DNA of 64,000 nt, from positions 248,001-312,000 of the forward strand of contig DATJAL010000002.1 in assembly GCA_035516255.1 (NCBI GenBank), written 5' to 3'. Positions within the stretch are counted from its first letter, which is position 1. Every line of letters starts with the position of its first letter. The notes beneath the pieces are model-generated. The model saw nothing but the letters and a program-made list of their open reading frames with translations. It had not been told where the DNA came from and did not search any database. This stretch comes from Chitinivibrionales bacterium (GTDB lineage: Bacteria > Fibrobacterota > Chitinivibrionia > Chitinivibrionales > FEN-1185). The translations under genes and the position numbers were made by a program. Below are positions 52,069-61,269 of the stretch, piece by piece.

Positions 52069-53241
52069 TCAGAAAAGGGTTGTTTTTGTTCCTATGAAAA
52101 CGCTCCACCGGTGAAGAATGTCGTGGAAGTCCGGCGCGTTCCATTGTGCCATTGGTTTTGAATCGAACGGGTTGGCTGCCTGCGCGTTTGTGGCCGAAGC
52201 GGTCTTGCTGTGAATGGGGACATACGCGGCCACGAAAACCGGGAAATTGGGGCGGGAGAACTCAAGGCCGTAGCAGAGTGTCGCGGTCCATGCCTGATTA
52301 TCCGGGTCTGGCGTCGGATTATAGGTGGTCGCATCGAATCCGGGAATCCATGAGACGCCAAGCGGCGCGGAAAACATCAGTCCGAAAGAATGAACAAATC
52401 CCGCTAATTCCTTTGTCCCGTAAAACCCGGAAAGAGTGATGCTGGGAGGGAAATAAGCGCCAAGATCGTTCTCGCCGAAGGGTTTGAAATAGTACTTGAA
52501 TCTGTTCTTCTGGTCTGCCGAAAGAAGATTCCAGGCCTCGGCGTTGTTGTACAACGGGAAATAGGAATTCTTCCCGGAAAAATTAACCGCAAAGGGATGC
52601 GAGTACATGGCATCCACCAACAGCAGCGCCTTGTCGATATCCACGGTATAGCCGAGGTCCAGCGTCAGGCTGTAAACGCCCATTCCCAGCTGCAGGTTGG
52701 TGGGAAGATATTGCGGCGACTTGTCGGTGCCCACGGTCATCGCGTAATCTCCCGTGGGAATCGAGAGCGTAAAGTCGTACGAGAATTCACCCGACACGCC
52801 GAACGCGTTCTGGAAATCGATGCGGATGTCGCCCATGCCGTTGTTGATCACGCCTGTTCTCTCGTCAGCGGCGGTGGTGGGCTGCATCGATCCGTCTTTC
52901 GCCAGCACGGGGACCGTGAGCGCCAGAATGCTCGTGTAAGTGGGATGGAAGCTCAGACGGGTTTCGAGGGAGTTGGTCATGGATTTCTTCGTGGCCGTCG
53001 AGGAATACATTTCCTGAACGTCAAGCAGCCCGCCGGTCACGTTGGTGCCGATCCATTTTGCGGTCGCGCCGCCAGCACCGCCCGATCCGCCGGCCCCGCA
53101 CCCGCCTACGCAGGCCCAGGGTGTTGCCATAACGAATGAAGGTGCCTGCTGACGTGAGCGGATCGTTAATGATATGATGACAGCGGCAGCAAGACCGCCA
53201 ACAAGAGCGAAGATTGCGATGTGCCGGTTCTGCTGTCTCAT
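52069..53241 (-). CDS. Secreted glycine-rich protein, probable outer-membrane barrel
   Basis: A 390-residue exported protein. An N-terminal helix (8-28) is followed by a glycine patch GGCGAGGSGGAGGAT (residues 46-60), then about 320 residues of alternating strands (TRLSFHPTYTSILALTVPVL, GEFSYDFTLSIPTGDYAM, LGMGVYSLTLDLGYTVDI, VHSFGLMFSAPLGVSW) ending TKTTLF with terminal phenylalanine, as in outer-membrane barrels. I assign no family. Start ATG 53241 has a GGAGG site and overlaps the preceding lipoprotein gene by ATGA, so the two are translated together. Confidence 0.65.
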   Translation of the reverse strand: MRQQNRHIAIFALVGGLAAAVIISLTIRSRQQAPSFVMATPWACVGGCGAGGSGGAGGATAKWIGTNVTGGLLDVQEMYSSTATKKSMTNSLETRLSFHPTYTSILALTVPVLAKDGSMQPTTAADERTGVINNGMGDIRIDFQNAFGVSGEFSYDFTLSIPTGDYAMTVGTDKSPQYLPTNLQLGMGVYSLTLDLGYTVDIDKALLLVDAMYSHPFAVNFSGKNSYFPLYNNAEAWNLLSADQKNRFKYYFKPFGENDLGAYFPPSITLSGFYGTKELAGFVHSFGLMFSAPLGVSWIPGFDATTYNPTPDPDNQAWTATLCYGLEFSRPNFPVFVAAYVPIHSKTASATNAQAANPFDSKPMAQWNAPDFHDILHRWSVFIGTKTTLF

Positions 53242-54338
53242 GATGCACCTCCGGCGAAAAACACATAGGGAGTTGACGACCAATTGACTTGGAATTCTTT
53301 GGGTATATTGAGCCGGAATGCCTTTCCGGTGGATATTTGCACAAGATAAATGTCATAGTTGACCTGGTCTTGCGATGCGAGCGCGGCAAAATAATCGGGA
53401 TTGTTCGACCATTCCGGGCACTGCCATTCGACTACCGACGCATCCAAGACAGTGTTGACGTTGAATGCGTTCACCAACGAATTGCTTTTGTCCACAATGA
53501 AAACCATCTTGTGTTCGCCTACGGACGTGGTAGGAAAGTTGTTTATATTTTGCGGGCCCGGAAAATTTAGGAACATCATCCGGTCTGTTAAAATCGAGTC
53601 GGTCGAAATTGAAGGATTGCAGGTCTGCACGCCGCTGTTGATGGCATGGAGTGATGAATCTGAAAAATCATAAATGTAAGCACCGGCGTATCCGGTACAT
53701 AAGTAACGGCCGTCTTTTGATATGCCACCGTAAAACGGAAGATGCACCAACGTATCCGGCAACCCGATTTTTTGCCCGTTGATTGCATTGACCTGTTGTT
53801 TGTAGGTTACATAAGACGAATCTGAGGTGAGGGAACCGGTCAAGATTCCTGTTATGTTGGCATACGTGACCCAAAGATTTCCCTGCGGGTCTTTATAAAA
53901 ATGAGGATCGCTTCCGGGACTTGCAACGAGAATGGGGACCGCCGCAGGATCGAGCTGCTGGACGTAGGCTTCGCATTGAGCGCCCTGGAAAACATAGTAG
54001 GCCACCAGTTTTCCGTCAGGCGACGGCATCGGGCTGTTTGCATACCAGTCTTCACGGCCAACAGGTTTTTTCATTTGAATGGGAGTCGGGTTCGAGTCCG
54101 AGAAATTTACATAATAGAGGGTCGGCGTCATCTCGCCTTGAATGGACCAGTTGTAAAGGAGAATCACGTCTTTCAAGCCGCAGAATTTGGCCAGGCTGTC
54201 ACCGGAAATAAACCCTCGTTTTGGCGGCGGGGGAGCAGGAACAATAAATTGCGTCGGCTTGTACAGCCATCCGTTGTCGCACGAAACCAGCAGTTGGCAT
54301 AGTGCAACGGCAGGAATAAATAATAGTAATTTTTTCAT
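53238..54338 (-). CDS. TolB-like propeller lipoprotein
   Basis: A 366-residue lipoprotein (signal ending LLVSC). After a proline stretch (PAPPPPKRG) the mature part has repeated PD40-type blades: ANSPMPSPDGKLVAYYVFQ, PHFYKDPQGNLWVTYAN, YGGISKDGRYLCTGYAG and PEWSNNPDYFAALASQ. It is the first gene of the six-gene minus-strand operon. Together with the barrel-like and Ig-like proteins downstream it may form a surface complex. ATG 54338 has AGGAG in front; the TTG one codon earlier is not needed. Confidence 0.8.
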   Translation of the reverse strand: MKKLLLFIPAVALCQLLVSCDNGWLYKPTQFIVPAPPPPKRGFISGDSLAKFCGLKDVILLYNWSIQGEMTPTLYYVNFSDSNPTPIQMKKPVGREDWYANSPMPSPDGKLVAYYVFQGAQCEAYVQQLDPAAVPILVASPGSDPHFYKDPQGNLWVTYANITGILTGSLTSDSSYVTYKQQVNAINGQKIGLPDTLVHLPFYGGISKDGRYLCTGYAGAYIYDFSDSSLHAINSGVQTCNPSISTDSILTDRMMFLNFPGPQNINNFPTTSVGEHKMVFIVDKSNSLVNAFNVNTVLDASVVEWQCPEWSNNPDYFAALASQDQVNYDIYLVQISTGKAFRLNIPKEFQVNWSSTPYVFFAGGAS

Positions 54339-54706
54339 CAATACTCCTTTTATTGATGTCTGCTAAGCGGTTAAAATAACTTATTCCTGTTCATTATATT
54401 ATAGTTTGCTGTTTAAATTCCCGCACTTTTCAATATTTATTAATACAGAATGGATGGAATAAATTGCATTTTCATGCCCAATAAATTAAAACATTTATTC
54501 TGCCGCAAGGATGTTTATTTTCTTCCTCAGGGTAAGGAAGAATTGTCACCATTTGATTTCTTTATCTTGTTGAATTAAATGATTATTATAAAGATTCCGG
54601 TAGGGTGAAAAAACCAATTCTGATCGTGCCGGCTTCCCTGCAAATTTCTCACGGATTTTATTTAATAAACGTTTTCGGCGCACGGCAAGTTATTTTTCCT
54701 TCACCT
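54339..54706. other. AT-rich intergenic region between divergent operons
   Basis: It must hold the promoters of the surface-protein operon (leftward) and the biotin operon (rightward). I see no clean -35/-10 pair, no BirA-type operator and no RNA gene. A GTG at 54605 opens a frame into bioC, adding 34 residues that do not fit the family. Confidence 0.45.
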
Positions 54707-55480
54707 ATGAGCACGGTCATTCCCTCCAAGAAACTTATCGCCAATACTTTTTCGAAAAGGGCGTCGCGATATGGTGAAACGGCCTTTGTTCAGCGCCGTA
54801 TTCTTCAGCTTTTGATTGGTTTGATAAAAGAAAATCTGCCGTTTGACCTTCCGCTACTTGATGCGGGCTGCGGTTCAGGTCCGCTTGGAACGATGTTGCA
54901 GTATGAGAAGCTTCCCTTGACGCTTTTTCATGCTGATTTGGCGTTCAATACGCTGGCAAAGCTCCGAACCGGCCGGCCATTGGCCGTCCAATCGGACGTT
55001 GAAGCTCTGCCGTATAAAAACGCCGTGTTCGGCGGTGCCGTTTCGTCCTCCGTGTTCCAGTGGCTTGACAATACGGAAGAAGCGGCCACGGAGCTGCGTC
55101 GCGTGCTTGTTGACGATGGCGTCCTGTACTTCTCCGTGTACCTTGAAAACTCTTTTTCCCAATTGGTTGCCCTGCGCCGGAAACGGGGATTGAGCATTCC
55201 GGTGCGGCTGTTCAGCAGGGATGAGTTTGAAAATCTGCTCACGGCCGTAGGGTTCGCCAGCATAAAAACCGAAATTATTCGCGAGCAATACTATTTTTCT
55301 TCGGGCCGTGACGTCATTAGATTTTTGAGCGACTCAGGCAGCACGGCGGTGTCGGGAAAACATCTTGGCAGAACGGAATTGTTTTCGCTCTGCGGCGAAT
55401 ACGAAGACACCTTTTCCACCGCCCACGGCGTGCCGCTTACCGTGCATGTTGCGCTGGGAACCGCGCGCAAAGGTAGATGA
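54707..55480 (+). CDS. bioC: Malonyl-ACP O-methyltransferase BioC
   Basis: A 257-residue SAM methyltransferase that caps malonyl-ACP to start pimeloyl synthesis. From ATG 54707 it begins SKKLIANTFSKRASRYGETA, the BioC N-terminal signature, then motif I LLDAGCGSGPLG, SDVEALPY and VFQWLDNTEEAATELRRVL. The C-terminal helices include GRDVIRFLSDSGSTAVSG, which contacts the ACP chain in this family. The start gives the normal family length; GTG 54605 would add an unlikely extension. First gene of the biotin operon, 4 bases before bioD. Confidence 0.9.
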   Translation: MSTVIPSKKLIANTFSKRASRYGETAFVQRRILQLLIGLIKENLPFDLPLLDAGCGSGPLGTMLQYEKLPLTLFHADLAFNTLAKLRTGRPLAVQSDVEALPYKNAVFGGAVSSSVFQWLDNTEEAATELRRVLVDDGVLYFSVYLENSFSQLVALRRKRGLSIPVRLFSRDEFENLLTAVGFASIKTEIIREQYYFSSGRDVIRFLSDSGSTAVSGKHLGRTELFSLCGEYEDTFSTAHGVPLTVHVALGTARKGR

Positions 55481-55484
55481 CAGG

Positions 55485-56192
55485 ATGGAAAAAACAGCCA
55501 GGGGCTTCTTCGTAACCGGCACCGGAACCGATGTGGGCAAAACGTTTGTCTGCCGCCTGCTCGCGCGGGAGCTTTTGAAAAAAATGCCGGTCTCGTATAT
55601 GAAACCCATTCAAACCGGATGCACGACAAAAAAAGGCAGCCTCATCGCGCCGGATTTTGAGTACGTAAAAAGAAGCGGCGCATTGGAAACTGGTGATGAC
55701 AACCTTCACGTTCCTTACCGCTTCAGGCCGGCCTGTTCGCCGCATCTGGCCGCCGGAATCGATAATGAAAAAATATCGCTGTCCCGGGTTGACAAATGCT
55801 TGACAAAAATTTGCATGCTTCCGGGCATGAAAAACGGCTGTGTGCTTGTTGAAGGCGCTGGCGGCGTGCTGGTGCCGCTTGGTGGATCCATGAGCATGAT
55901 CCATCTGATAAAACGCCTTAATTTGCCGGTACTCCTTGTTGCACTTCCGGAGCTTGGCACGCTCAATCATACATTTCTCACTTTGTGCGTCCTGCACAGC
56001 GCCGATGTGCTTGTTGCCGGCGTTGTCATGAATAACCGGGAAAACCGGTCGGAAGACTTCATTTACCGTGACAATTTGAAAACCGTGCGTAAAAACATCG
56101 GAAAAATTCCGTTTCTTGAAATCAAATATGGTGAAAAATCCATTAACAAGATTAATTCCTTTTGTAATGAGCTCACGAAAAAATACCTTTGA
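55485..56192 (+). CDS. bioD: Dethiobiotin synthetase BioD
   Basis: A 235-residue ATPase that closes the ureido ring from DAPA. Visible: P-loop GTGTDVGKTFVC, PIQTGCTT substrate loop, VEGAGGVLVPL and LPVLLVALPELGTLNHTFL. It is somewhat longer than E. coli BioD (225). Start ATG 55485 directly after bioC; the 3' end overlaps bioA by 26 bases. Confidence 0.95.
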   Translation: MEKTARGFFVTGTGTDVGKTFVCRLLARELLKKMPVSYMKPIQTGCTTKKGSLIAPDFEYVKRSGALETGDDNLHVPYRFRPACSPHLAAGIDNEKISLSRVDKCLTKICMLPGMKNGCVLVEGAGGVLVPLGGSMSMIHLIKRLNLPVLLVALPELGTLNHTFLTLCVLHSADVLVAGVVMNNRENRSEDFIYRDNLKTVRKNIGKIPFLEIKYGEKSINKINSFCNELTKKYL

Positions 56193-57516
56193 CCACCTCT
56201 GGTTCCCGTTCACCTGCTCGCAGGACATCGAAAAGTTCCCGCCGCGGGTGATCGAGCGCGGACAGGGGGTCTATCTCTACGATGCCAAGGGGGAACGGTA
56301 TCTCGACGCGATCGGCTCGTGGTGGGTCTCCAATCTCGGTCACGGCCATCCACGGATCACCGCGGCGGTGAAAAAGCAGCTTGATAAACTGGAACATGTG
56401 CTCATGGCCGGTTTTATCGCAAAGCCCGCGCTCGAGCTGTCACGCCTGCTGGCTCCGATGCTGCCGAAAGGCCTCACCCGCATTTTTTATTCAGACGACG
56501 GCTCGACCGCCGTGGAGGTCGCGCTTAAAATCGCCTTGCAATATTGGGCGGCACAAGGAAAACGCCGCGCGTTGTTTGTTTCCCTGGCCGGCGGATATCA
56601 CGGCGATACGCTCGGCGCAATGTCGGTGGGAGACATACCCGCATATCATTCGCTGTTTCATGGAAGATTTAAATCCCAGTTGTACACCGATGCGCCGTAT
56701 TGCTACCGGTGCCCGTGTGGAAAAATGAAAGAAACATGCGCCGCGGAATGCATGACGTCCTTGGAAAAAATCCTGGCCGCAAAAGGAGAATCGGTTGCCG
56801 CTTGCGTTTTTGAGCCGATGGTCCAAGGCGCGGCCGGCATGCGGATATATCCCGCAAAGGTTCTCAAAAGGATTGCGGCCTCATGCAAGAAATACGGCGT
56901 TCTCACCATTGCCGACGAAGTATTCACCGGTTTCGGAAGGACCGGAAAACTTTTTGCGTGCGAACACGCGGGCATTATTCCCGACGTCATGTGCCTGGCA
57001 AAAGGCCTCACCGGCGGCTACCTTCCCATGGCGGCCACGGTGACAAACGAGAAAATTTATGCGGCGTTTTGCGGGGATTTCAGGTCCGGCCGAGAACTTG
57101 CGCACGGGCATTCGTTTACCGGAAATCCCCTGGCCGCGGCAGCGGCCTGCGAAGCTTTGTCGATAATAAAGGAAGAAAAAATTCCTCAATCGCTCGTGTC
57201 AAAGGCCGCATTTTTCCGAAAAAAGCTGGAACTGTTTGATGAAATAGAAGAGGTCGGTGATATAAGGTCCATCGGAATGATAGCCGCGCTGGAGCTCGTT
57301 GCTGACAGAAAAACGAAAAAACCGCTGCCGGTGGGTAAACGGATACCATTCCGGATAGCGCAAAAAGCTCTTGATAAAGGGCTTCTCATCCGTCCGCTGG
57401 GGAATGTTTTATACTTTGTTCCTGCGTATATCATCACCGAAGATGAAATTGAATTCATGATGAGCGTCACCCAAAAATCAATCAAAGAGATATTAGGTGA
57501 GGAATTGGAAAAATAG
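56167..57516 (+). CDS. bioA: Adenosylmethionine-8-amino-7-oxononanoate aminotransferase BioA
   Basis: A 449-residue PLP enzyme that makes DAPA from KAPA. N-terminal HLWFPFTCSQ is the BioA signature; further SWWVSNLGHGHP, YSDDGSTAVEVALKIA, ADEVFTGFGRTGKLFACE and the PLP lysine in CLAKGLTGGYLPMAAT. A cysteine-rich insert CYRCPCGKMKETCAAEC (about 180-196) is seen in one branch of BioA proteins. ATG 56167 lies within bioD and has no strong ribosome site, which suggests coupling. Confidence 0.95.
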   Translation: MSSRKNTFDHLWFPFTCSQDIEKFPPRVIERGQGVYLYDAKGERYLDAIGSWWVSNLGHGHPRITAAVKKQLDKLEHVLMAGFIAKPALELSRLLAPMLPKGLTRIFYSDDGSTAVEVALKIALQYWAAQGKRRALFVSLAGGYHGDTLGAMSVGDIPAYHSLFHGRFKSQLYTDAPYCYRCPCGKMKETCAAECMTSLEKILAAKGESVAACVFEPMVQGAAGMRIYPAKVLKRIAASCKKYGVLTIADEVFTGFGRTGKLFACEHAGIIPDVMCLAKGLTGGYLPMAATVTNEKIYAAFCGDFRSGRELAHGHSFTGNPLAAAAACEALSIIKEEKIPQSLVSKAAFFRKKLELFDEIEEVGDIRSIGMIAALELVADRKTKKPLPVGKRIPFRIAQKALDKGLLIRPLGNVLYFVPAYIITEDEIEFMMSVTQKSIKEILGEELEK

Positions 57517-57526
57517 TTTGAAGATG

Positions 57527-57600
57527 GCATTCCCGCGAAAGCGGGAATCTATTTAACGGAAGAATTTAGGAGACTGGACTCCCGTTTTCGCGGGAGTGAC
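57527..57600. repeat. REP/BIME-like palindromic repeat (copy 4)
   Basis: Inverted halves ATTCCCGCGAAAGCGGGAAT (57529-57548) and GGACTCCCGTTTTCGCGGGA ending GTGAC at 57600. It is in the only sizeable gap of the biotin operon, between bioA and bioF. Confidence 0.8.
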
Positions 57601-57638
57601 AATGATCGGAAATTTCCAAAGACACAAGCGGGATGCTA

Positions 57639-58784
57639 ATGAACGATTCACCCATTTACGCTCGTCTCGATGCTGAACTTGAGGAAAGAAAGAAGAAAAA
57701 TCTGTTCAGGACTCCCGGTGCGTCCGGCGAGGGCGTCCGGATCGATCTGTCAACCAATAGTTACCTGAATCTGCAGGATAATGCCGACGTCGCCTTGGAG
57801 GCGAAAAAACTCGCCGGTGAATGTCTTTCAGGAAACCTTGCTTCCAGAATCATCGAAACCCGCTCGCCGCTTTATAATAAACTGGAATCAGAATTGGCGC
57901 AATGGAAAAAAGCCGAAGCAGCTCTTGTTTTCAATTCTGGGTATGCCGCGAACCTCGGCATCGTACAATCTCTTTGCACGCGCGACACCGAGGTTTTCTG
58001 CGACAGGCTGAATCATGCGTCAATAATTGACGGAATAAGATTGTCGGGCGCGTTTCTTTCAAGATACGCCCATTGCGACATGGCCGACCTCAAGAAAAGG
58101 CTTGAATCGTCAAAGAAAAAAGAAAAACTCATTGTCAGCGATTCGGTGTTCTCCATGGACGGTGACGCGGCACCGCTGGCCGACATTTGCGAACTGGCAA
58201 AAAAATACCGTTGCATGGTGATGATCGACGAGGCGCATGCAACAGGCGTTTTCGGCGGGACGCTTGCCGGTTATGTTGAAGAATGCGGGGTCTCGGAGGA
58301 CGTTGACGTGGTGATGGGGACCCTGAGCAAGGCGATCGCGGGACTCGGCGGATTTTTCGCAGGAAGCTCAATGCTGAAGGATTCCTTAGTCAATAACGCG
58401 CGCAGTTTGATTTATTCAACTGCCTTGCCGCAGTCGGTTCTCGCGCACAATCTCGCAGCAGTCTATTATATAAAAAAACATCCGGAAGTGGGAAAGGAAC
58501 TTCTTGCAAAGGCCGAAAAATACCGCGAAGAAGTACAGTCCCTCGGATTTGACACCCTGAATTCATCAACCCACATCATTCCCTGCATTGTCGAAAACGA
58601 AAGTGACGCCATCGGTTTGTCGGCGTTCCTGATGAGGCGCGGCATAAAAGCCCCGGCCATCAGGCCGCCGACTGTTCCCGCGGGGACGGCGCGCATACGG
58701 TTCTCCGTTCATGTGGGGTGTTCGTCGGATGATCTTGCTTTTGCAATAAGTCAACTGAGTGAATGGAAGAAATCGCGTGGGTAA
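57639..58784 (+). CDS. bioF: 8-amino-7-oxononanoate synthase BioF
   Basis: A 381-residue alpha-oxoamine synthase that joins pimeloyl-ACP and alanine. Key parts: LNLQDNADVALEAKKL, FNSGYAANLGIVQSL, SDSVFSMDGDAAPL, DEAHATGVFGG and the PLP lysine in MGTLSKAIAGLGGFFAGS. ATG 57639 is favoured over 57633 for spacing. The end overlaps the bioH-like gene by 8 bases, and operon position supports BioF over the related KBL enzyme. Confidence 0.93.
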   Translation: MNDSPIYARLDAELEERKKKNLFRTPGASGEGVRIDLSTNSYLNLQDNADVALEAKKLAGECLSGNLASRIIETRSPLYNKLESELAQWKKAEAALVFNSGYAANLGIVQSLCTRDTEVFCDRLNHASIIDGIRLSGAFLSRYAHCDMADLKKRLESSKKKEKLIVSDSVFSMDGDAAPLADICELAKKYRCMVMIDEAHATGVFGGTLAGYVEECGVSEDVDVVMGTLSKAIAGLGGFFAGSSMLKDSLVNNARSLIYSTALPQSVLAHNLAAVYYIKKHPEVGKELLAKAEKYREEVQSLGFDTLNSSTHIIPCIVENESDAIGLSAFLMRRGIKAPAIRPPTVPAGTARIRFSVHVGCSSDDLAFAISQLSEWKKSRG

Positions 58785-59448
58785 ACCCTGGCTCGTGTTC
58801 GGCGGATGGGCGATTTCTCCGGAAATACTGAAACCGCTTTTCGGGGATGAAAGTTTCTATGTTGACATAAATAAGATTATGCCGTTATTATTTGATGGCG
58901 GCGAATTGAATTTGAACTGGACTGGCATTATCAAAAAAATGAATGAATGTTTGGCGATAGATGTCGCCGGGATTGTAGGATGGTCAACCGGTGCAATTAT
59001 TGCCTGCGCATTGACTCAGTACGTCACCGTGAAAAGGCTTGTGCTTTTTTCCGCCACGCCCTCGTTTTGCAGAAGGGAAGGATTCAAGTACGGAATGAGA
59101 GCAACCGTCATCCGTTCAATGATATCCAAATTGCAGGAAAAGAATGATGGCGTTGTAAAGGATTTTTTAATACAATGCGGTTTGAATGATGATGAAACAA
59201 AGAATTCCCGGTATGATGATCAGACGCTGATAAAAGGATTGATGTTTCTTGAGCAGGTAAATCTGATTGGTGCCTTGAAGAAACTCGAATGTGCATGCCT
59301 TGTCATCCATGGAAGAGATGATAAAATCATACCCTCTCATGCTGGCGAGACGCTTGCGGGAATGATTGGCGCGGAATGTAAATTGGTTGACGGCGGACAT
59401 GCGTTTTTTGCAAATCGGGTTGATGAGACAAAAAGGATGATTGGATGA
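58777..59448 (+). CDS. BioH-like pimeloyl-ACP methyl ester esterase
   Basis: A 223-residue alpha/beta hydrolase. The nucleophile elbow is GWSTG, the acid is in IHGRDDKIIPS and the histidine in VDGGHAFFANR. The cap part SATPSFCRREGFKYGMRATVIRSM and KDFLIQCGLND matches the BioH cap. It is shorter at the N-terminus than E. coli BioH. Its place between bioF and bioB supports removal of the methyl ester from pimeloyl-ACP. GTG 58777 follows GGAAG; GTG 58759 is possible. It overlaps bioB by ATGA. Confidence 0.85.
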   Translation: MGKPWLVFGGWAISPEILKPLFGDESFYVDINKIMPLLFDGGELNLNWTGIIKKMNECLAIDVAGIVGWSTGAIIACALTQYVTVKRLVLFSATPSFCRREGFKYGMRATVIRSMISKLQEKNDGVVKDFLIQCGLNDDETKNSRYDDQTLIKGLMFLEQVNLIGALKKLECACLVIHGRDDKIIPSHAGETLAGMIGAECKLVDGGHAFFANRVDETKRMIG

Positions 59449-60425
59449 CTTCGTTTCAAAAAGCCCAGCACCTTTACAATAAAGCAATCGGCAGATCCAT
59501 CGATGATGATGACCTGGATACCATCATCGCCTGGCCGGAAAGCGAAATCACGCTTCTTTTCGCCTGCGCCGATCTTGTCAGACGGAAATTCTTCAACGAT
59601 ATCGTCGATCCCTGCGCGCTCATGAACATCAAAGCGGGCGGGTGCGGCGAAGACTGCGCGTTCTGCGCGCAGTCGTCACATAACACGGCAAAGGTGGCTG
59701 TCAAAGACCTGGCGGACGCCGACGAAATCATTAAAAATTCCAAAGCCGCTTATGAAAGAAAACTTACCTTTTGCGTTGTGTCAAGCGGCAGACGGCTTTC
59801 CCGCGAAGAAGTGAAAATAGTCGCGGATGCCCTGAGAAAATGCAAAGGCGAGCTGCACGCGTCGCTCGGCATTCTTTCCGGAGAAGAATTTGTCCTGTTG
59901 AAAAATGCGGGGGTTTCGTGCTACAACCACAATCTCGAGACAAGCCGCAGGTTTTATCCCGAAATCGTGTCGACGCATGATTATAAAGACCGTATCAAGA
60001 CGGTAAGGGCCGCAAAAAAGGCAGGTTTGTTTGTTTGCTGCGGCGGCATATTCGGCATGGGGGAGACCTGGGACGACCGCAAGGCCCTCTGCCGTGAGTT
60101 GCGGGCGTTGGATGTTGATACCATTCCGATAAATTTTTTCATGCCAATTCCCGGCACCCGTGTAAAACCGCCGCTGGAATCGCCGATTGAGTTTTTAAAA
60201 ATCGTTTCCCTGTTCCGTCTTGCGCTTCCGGAAAAGACCATAAAAGTCTGCGGCGGCAGGGAACTGAACCTCGGTCCCATGCAGGCGCTCATGTTCTGCG
60301 CCGGCGCCAACGGGTATATTTCCGGCGATTATCTGACCACAAAAGGGGACAGCGTTGAATCTGATGATACAATGATCCAAAAATTACGGTTGAGGAAAAA
60401 ACATTCGAAAAAATCATCGGATTGA
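59445..60425 (+). CDS. bioB: Biotin synthase BioB
   Basis: A 326-residue radical SAM enzyme that inserts sulfur into dethiobiotin. The cluster motif is GGCGEDCAFCAQS (CxxxCxxC), with YNHNLETSRRFYPEI, FGMGETWDDR, PINFFMPIPGTR and KVCGGRELNLG, the arginine that holds the 2Fe-2S cluster in this family. It starts inside the previous stop (ATGA) and is the last biotin gene of the run. Confidence 0.95.
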   Translation: MTSFQKAQHLYNKAIGRSIDDDDLDTIIAWPESEITLLFACADLVRRKFFNDIVDPCALMNIKAGGCGEDCAFCAQSSHNTAKVAVKDLADADEIIKNSKAAYERKLTFCVVSSGRRLSREEVKIVADALRKCKGELHASLGILSGEEFVLLKNAGVSCYNHNLETSRRFYPEIVSTHDYKDRIKTVRAAKKAGLFVCCGGIFGMGETWDDRKALCRELRALDVDTIPINFFMPIPGTRVKPPLESPIEFLKIVSLFRLALPEKTIKVCGGRELNLGPMQALMFCAGANGYISGDYLTTKGDSVESDDTMIQKLRLRKKHSKKSSD

Positions 60426-60444
60426 CTGAAAGGCATAGTTGATC

Positions 60445-61269
60445 ATGGAGAATCAGCAAACACCCGTGTCGTTTAACTATACACGGCAGGACTCCTCAGG
60501 CCAGCCCGGTTCCGGGAAGAAACGCGGGGGAATTTTTGCAGTTCTGGCAGCGATCGGCGTCGTGCTTGTAAAATTCAAGTCCCTCGTTTTCGCGCTCAAG
60601 TTCGGAAAACTAGCCACTACCATCATATCCATGTTTGTCATGATCTGGGTCTATGCCACGCAGTTCGGATGGTGGTATGCCGCGGGATTCGTGCTGCTCA
60701 TAGCAGTGCATGAAAGCGGCCATGTGTTGGCGGCGCGCGGGGCAGGGCTCAAGGTGTCAATGCCGATCTTCATTCCCTTCGTGGGGGCGTTTATTTCCAT
60801 GAAACAGCAACCTACCAATGCGCGCACCGAAGCGATCGTCGCCTCGGGCGGACCTGTTTTGGGCAGCATCGGCGCCTTTTTCTGCCTGGCGCTCGGCATT
60901 GTTTATAAAAACAACCTGTTGCTGGCATTGGCCTATACGGGATGCCTGCTCAATCTTTTCAACCTTGTGCCGGTGCACCCGCTTGACGGAGGGAGAATCG
61001 TCACCGCCATTTCGCCGCTCATGTGGCTCATCGGTATTCCAGTGCTTTTATTTATCGCCTTGCGGTATCCTAATCCCCTTGTCGTACTTTTTGTTATTCT
61101 CGGAGCTTTTCAGGCATATCGTTTATGGAAGTCGCCGAACAAGGAGTATTTTGCCGTTTCAAAACAGACGCGCATCACTTTCGCCGCATTGTATTTCGGA
61201 CTGATGATCGTCCTCGGGCTGGTCATGTCATGGATTCATGGCCTTCATTCGGCGCAGGGTGGATTGTAA
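60445..61269 (+). CDS. M50-family site-2-type membrane protease
   Basis: A 274-residue membrane metalloprotease. The zinc site is AVHESGHVLAARGAG (HExxH) and the third ligand is the aspartate in VPVHPLDGGRI. Six or so membrane helices fill residues 30-265. There is no PDZ domain, so it belongs with the short 'protein of unknown substrate' branch and not RseP. It follows bioB by 19 bases and may be co-transcribed, but a role in biotin synthesis is not implied. Start ATG 60445; TTG 60439 is possible. Confidence 0.88.
   Translation: MENQQTPVSFNYTRQDSSGQPGSGKKRGGIFAVLAAIGVVLVKFKSLVFALKFGKLATTIISMFVMIWVYATQFGWWYAAGFVLLIAVHESGHVLAARGAGLKVSMPIFIPFVGAFISMKQQPTNARTEAIVASGGPVLGSIGAFFCLALGIVYKNNLLLALAYTGCLLNLFNLVPVHPLDGGRIVTAISPLMWLIGIPVLLFIALRYPNPLVVLFVILGAFQAYRLWKSPNKEYFAVSKQTRITFAALYFGLMIVLGLVMSWIHGLHSAQGGL

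Noticed and set aside
54605-54706. N-terminal extension of BioC from GTG 54605
   Set aside because: The GG-rich site abuts the GTG with no spacing, and the extra 34 residues lie before the normal BioC N-terminus.
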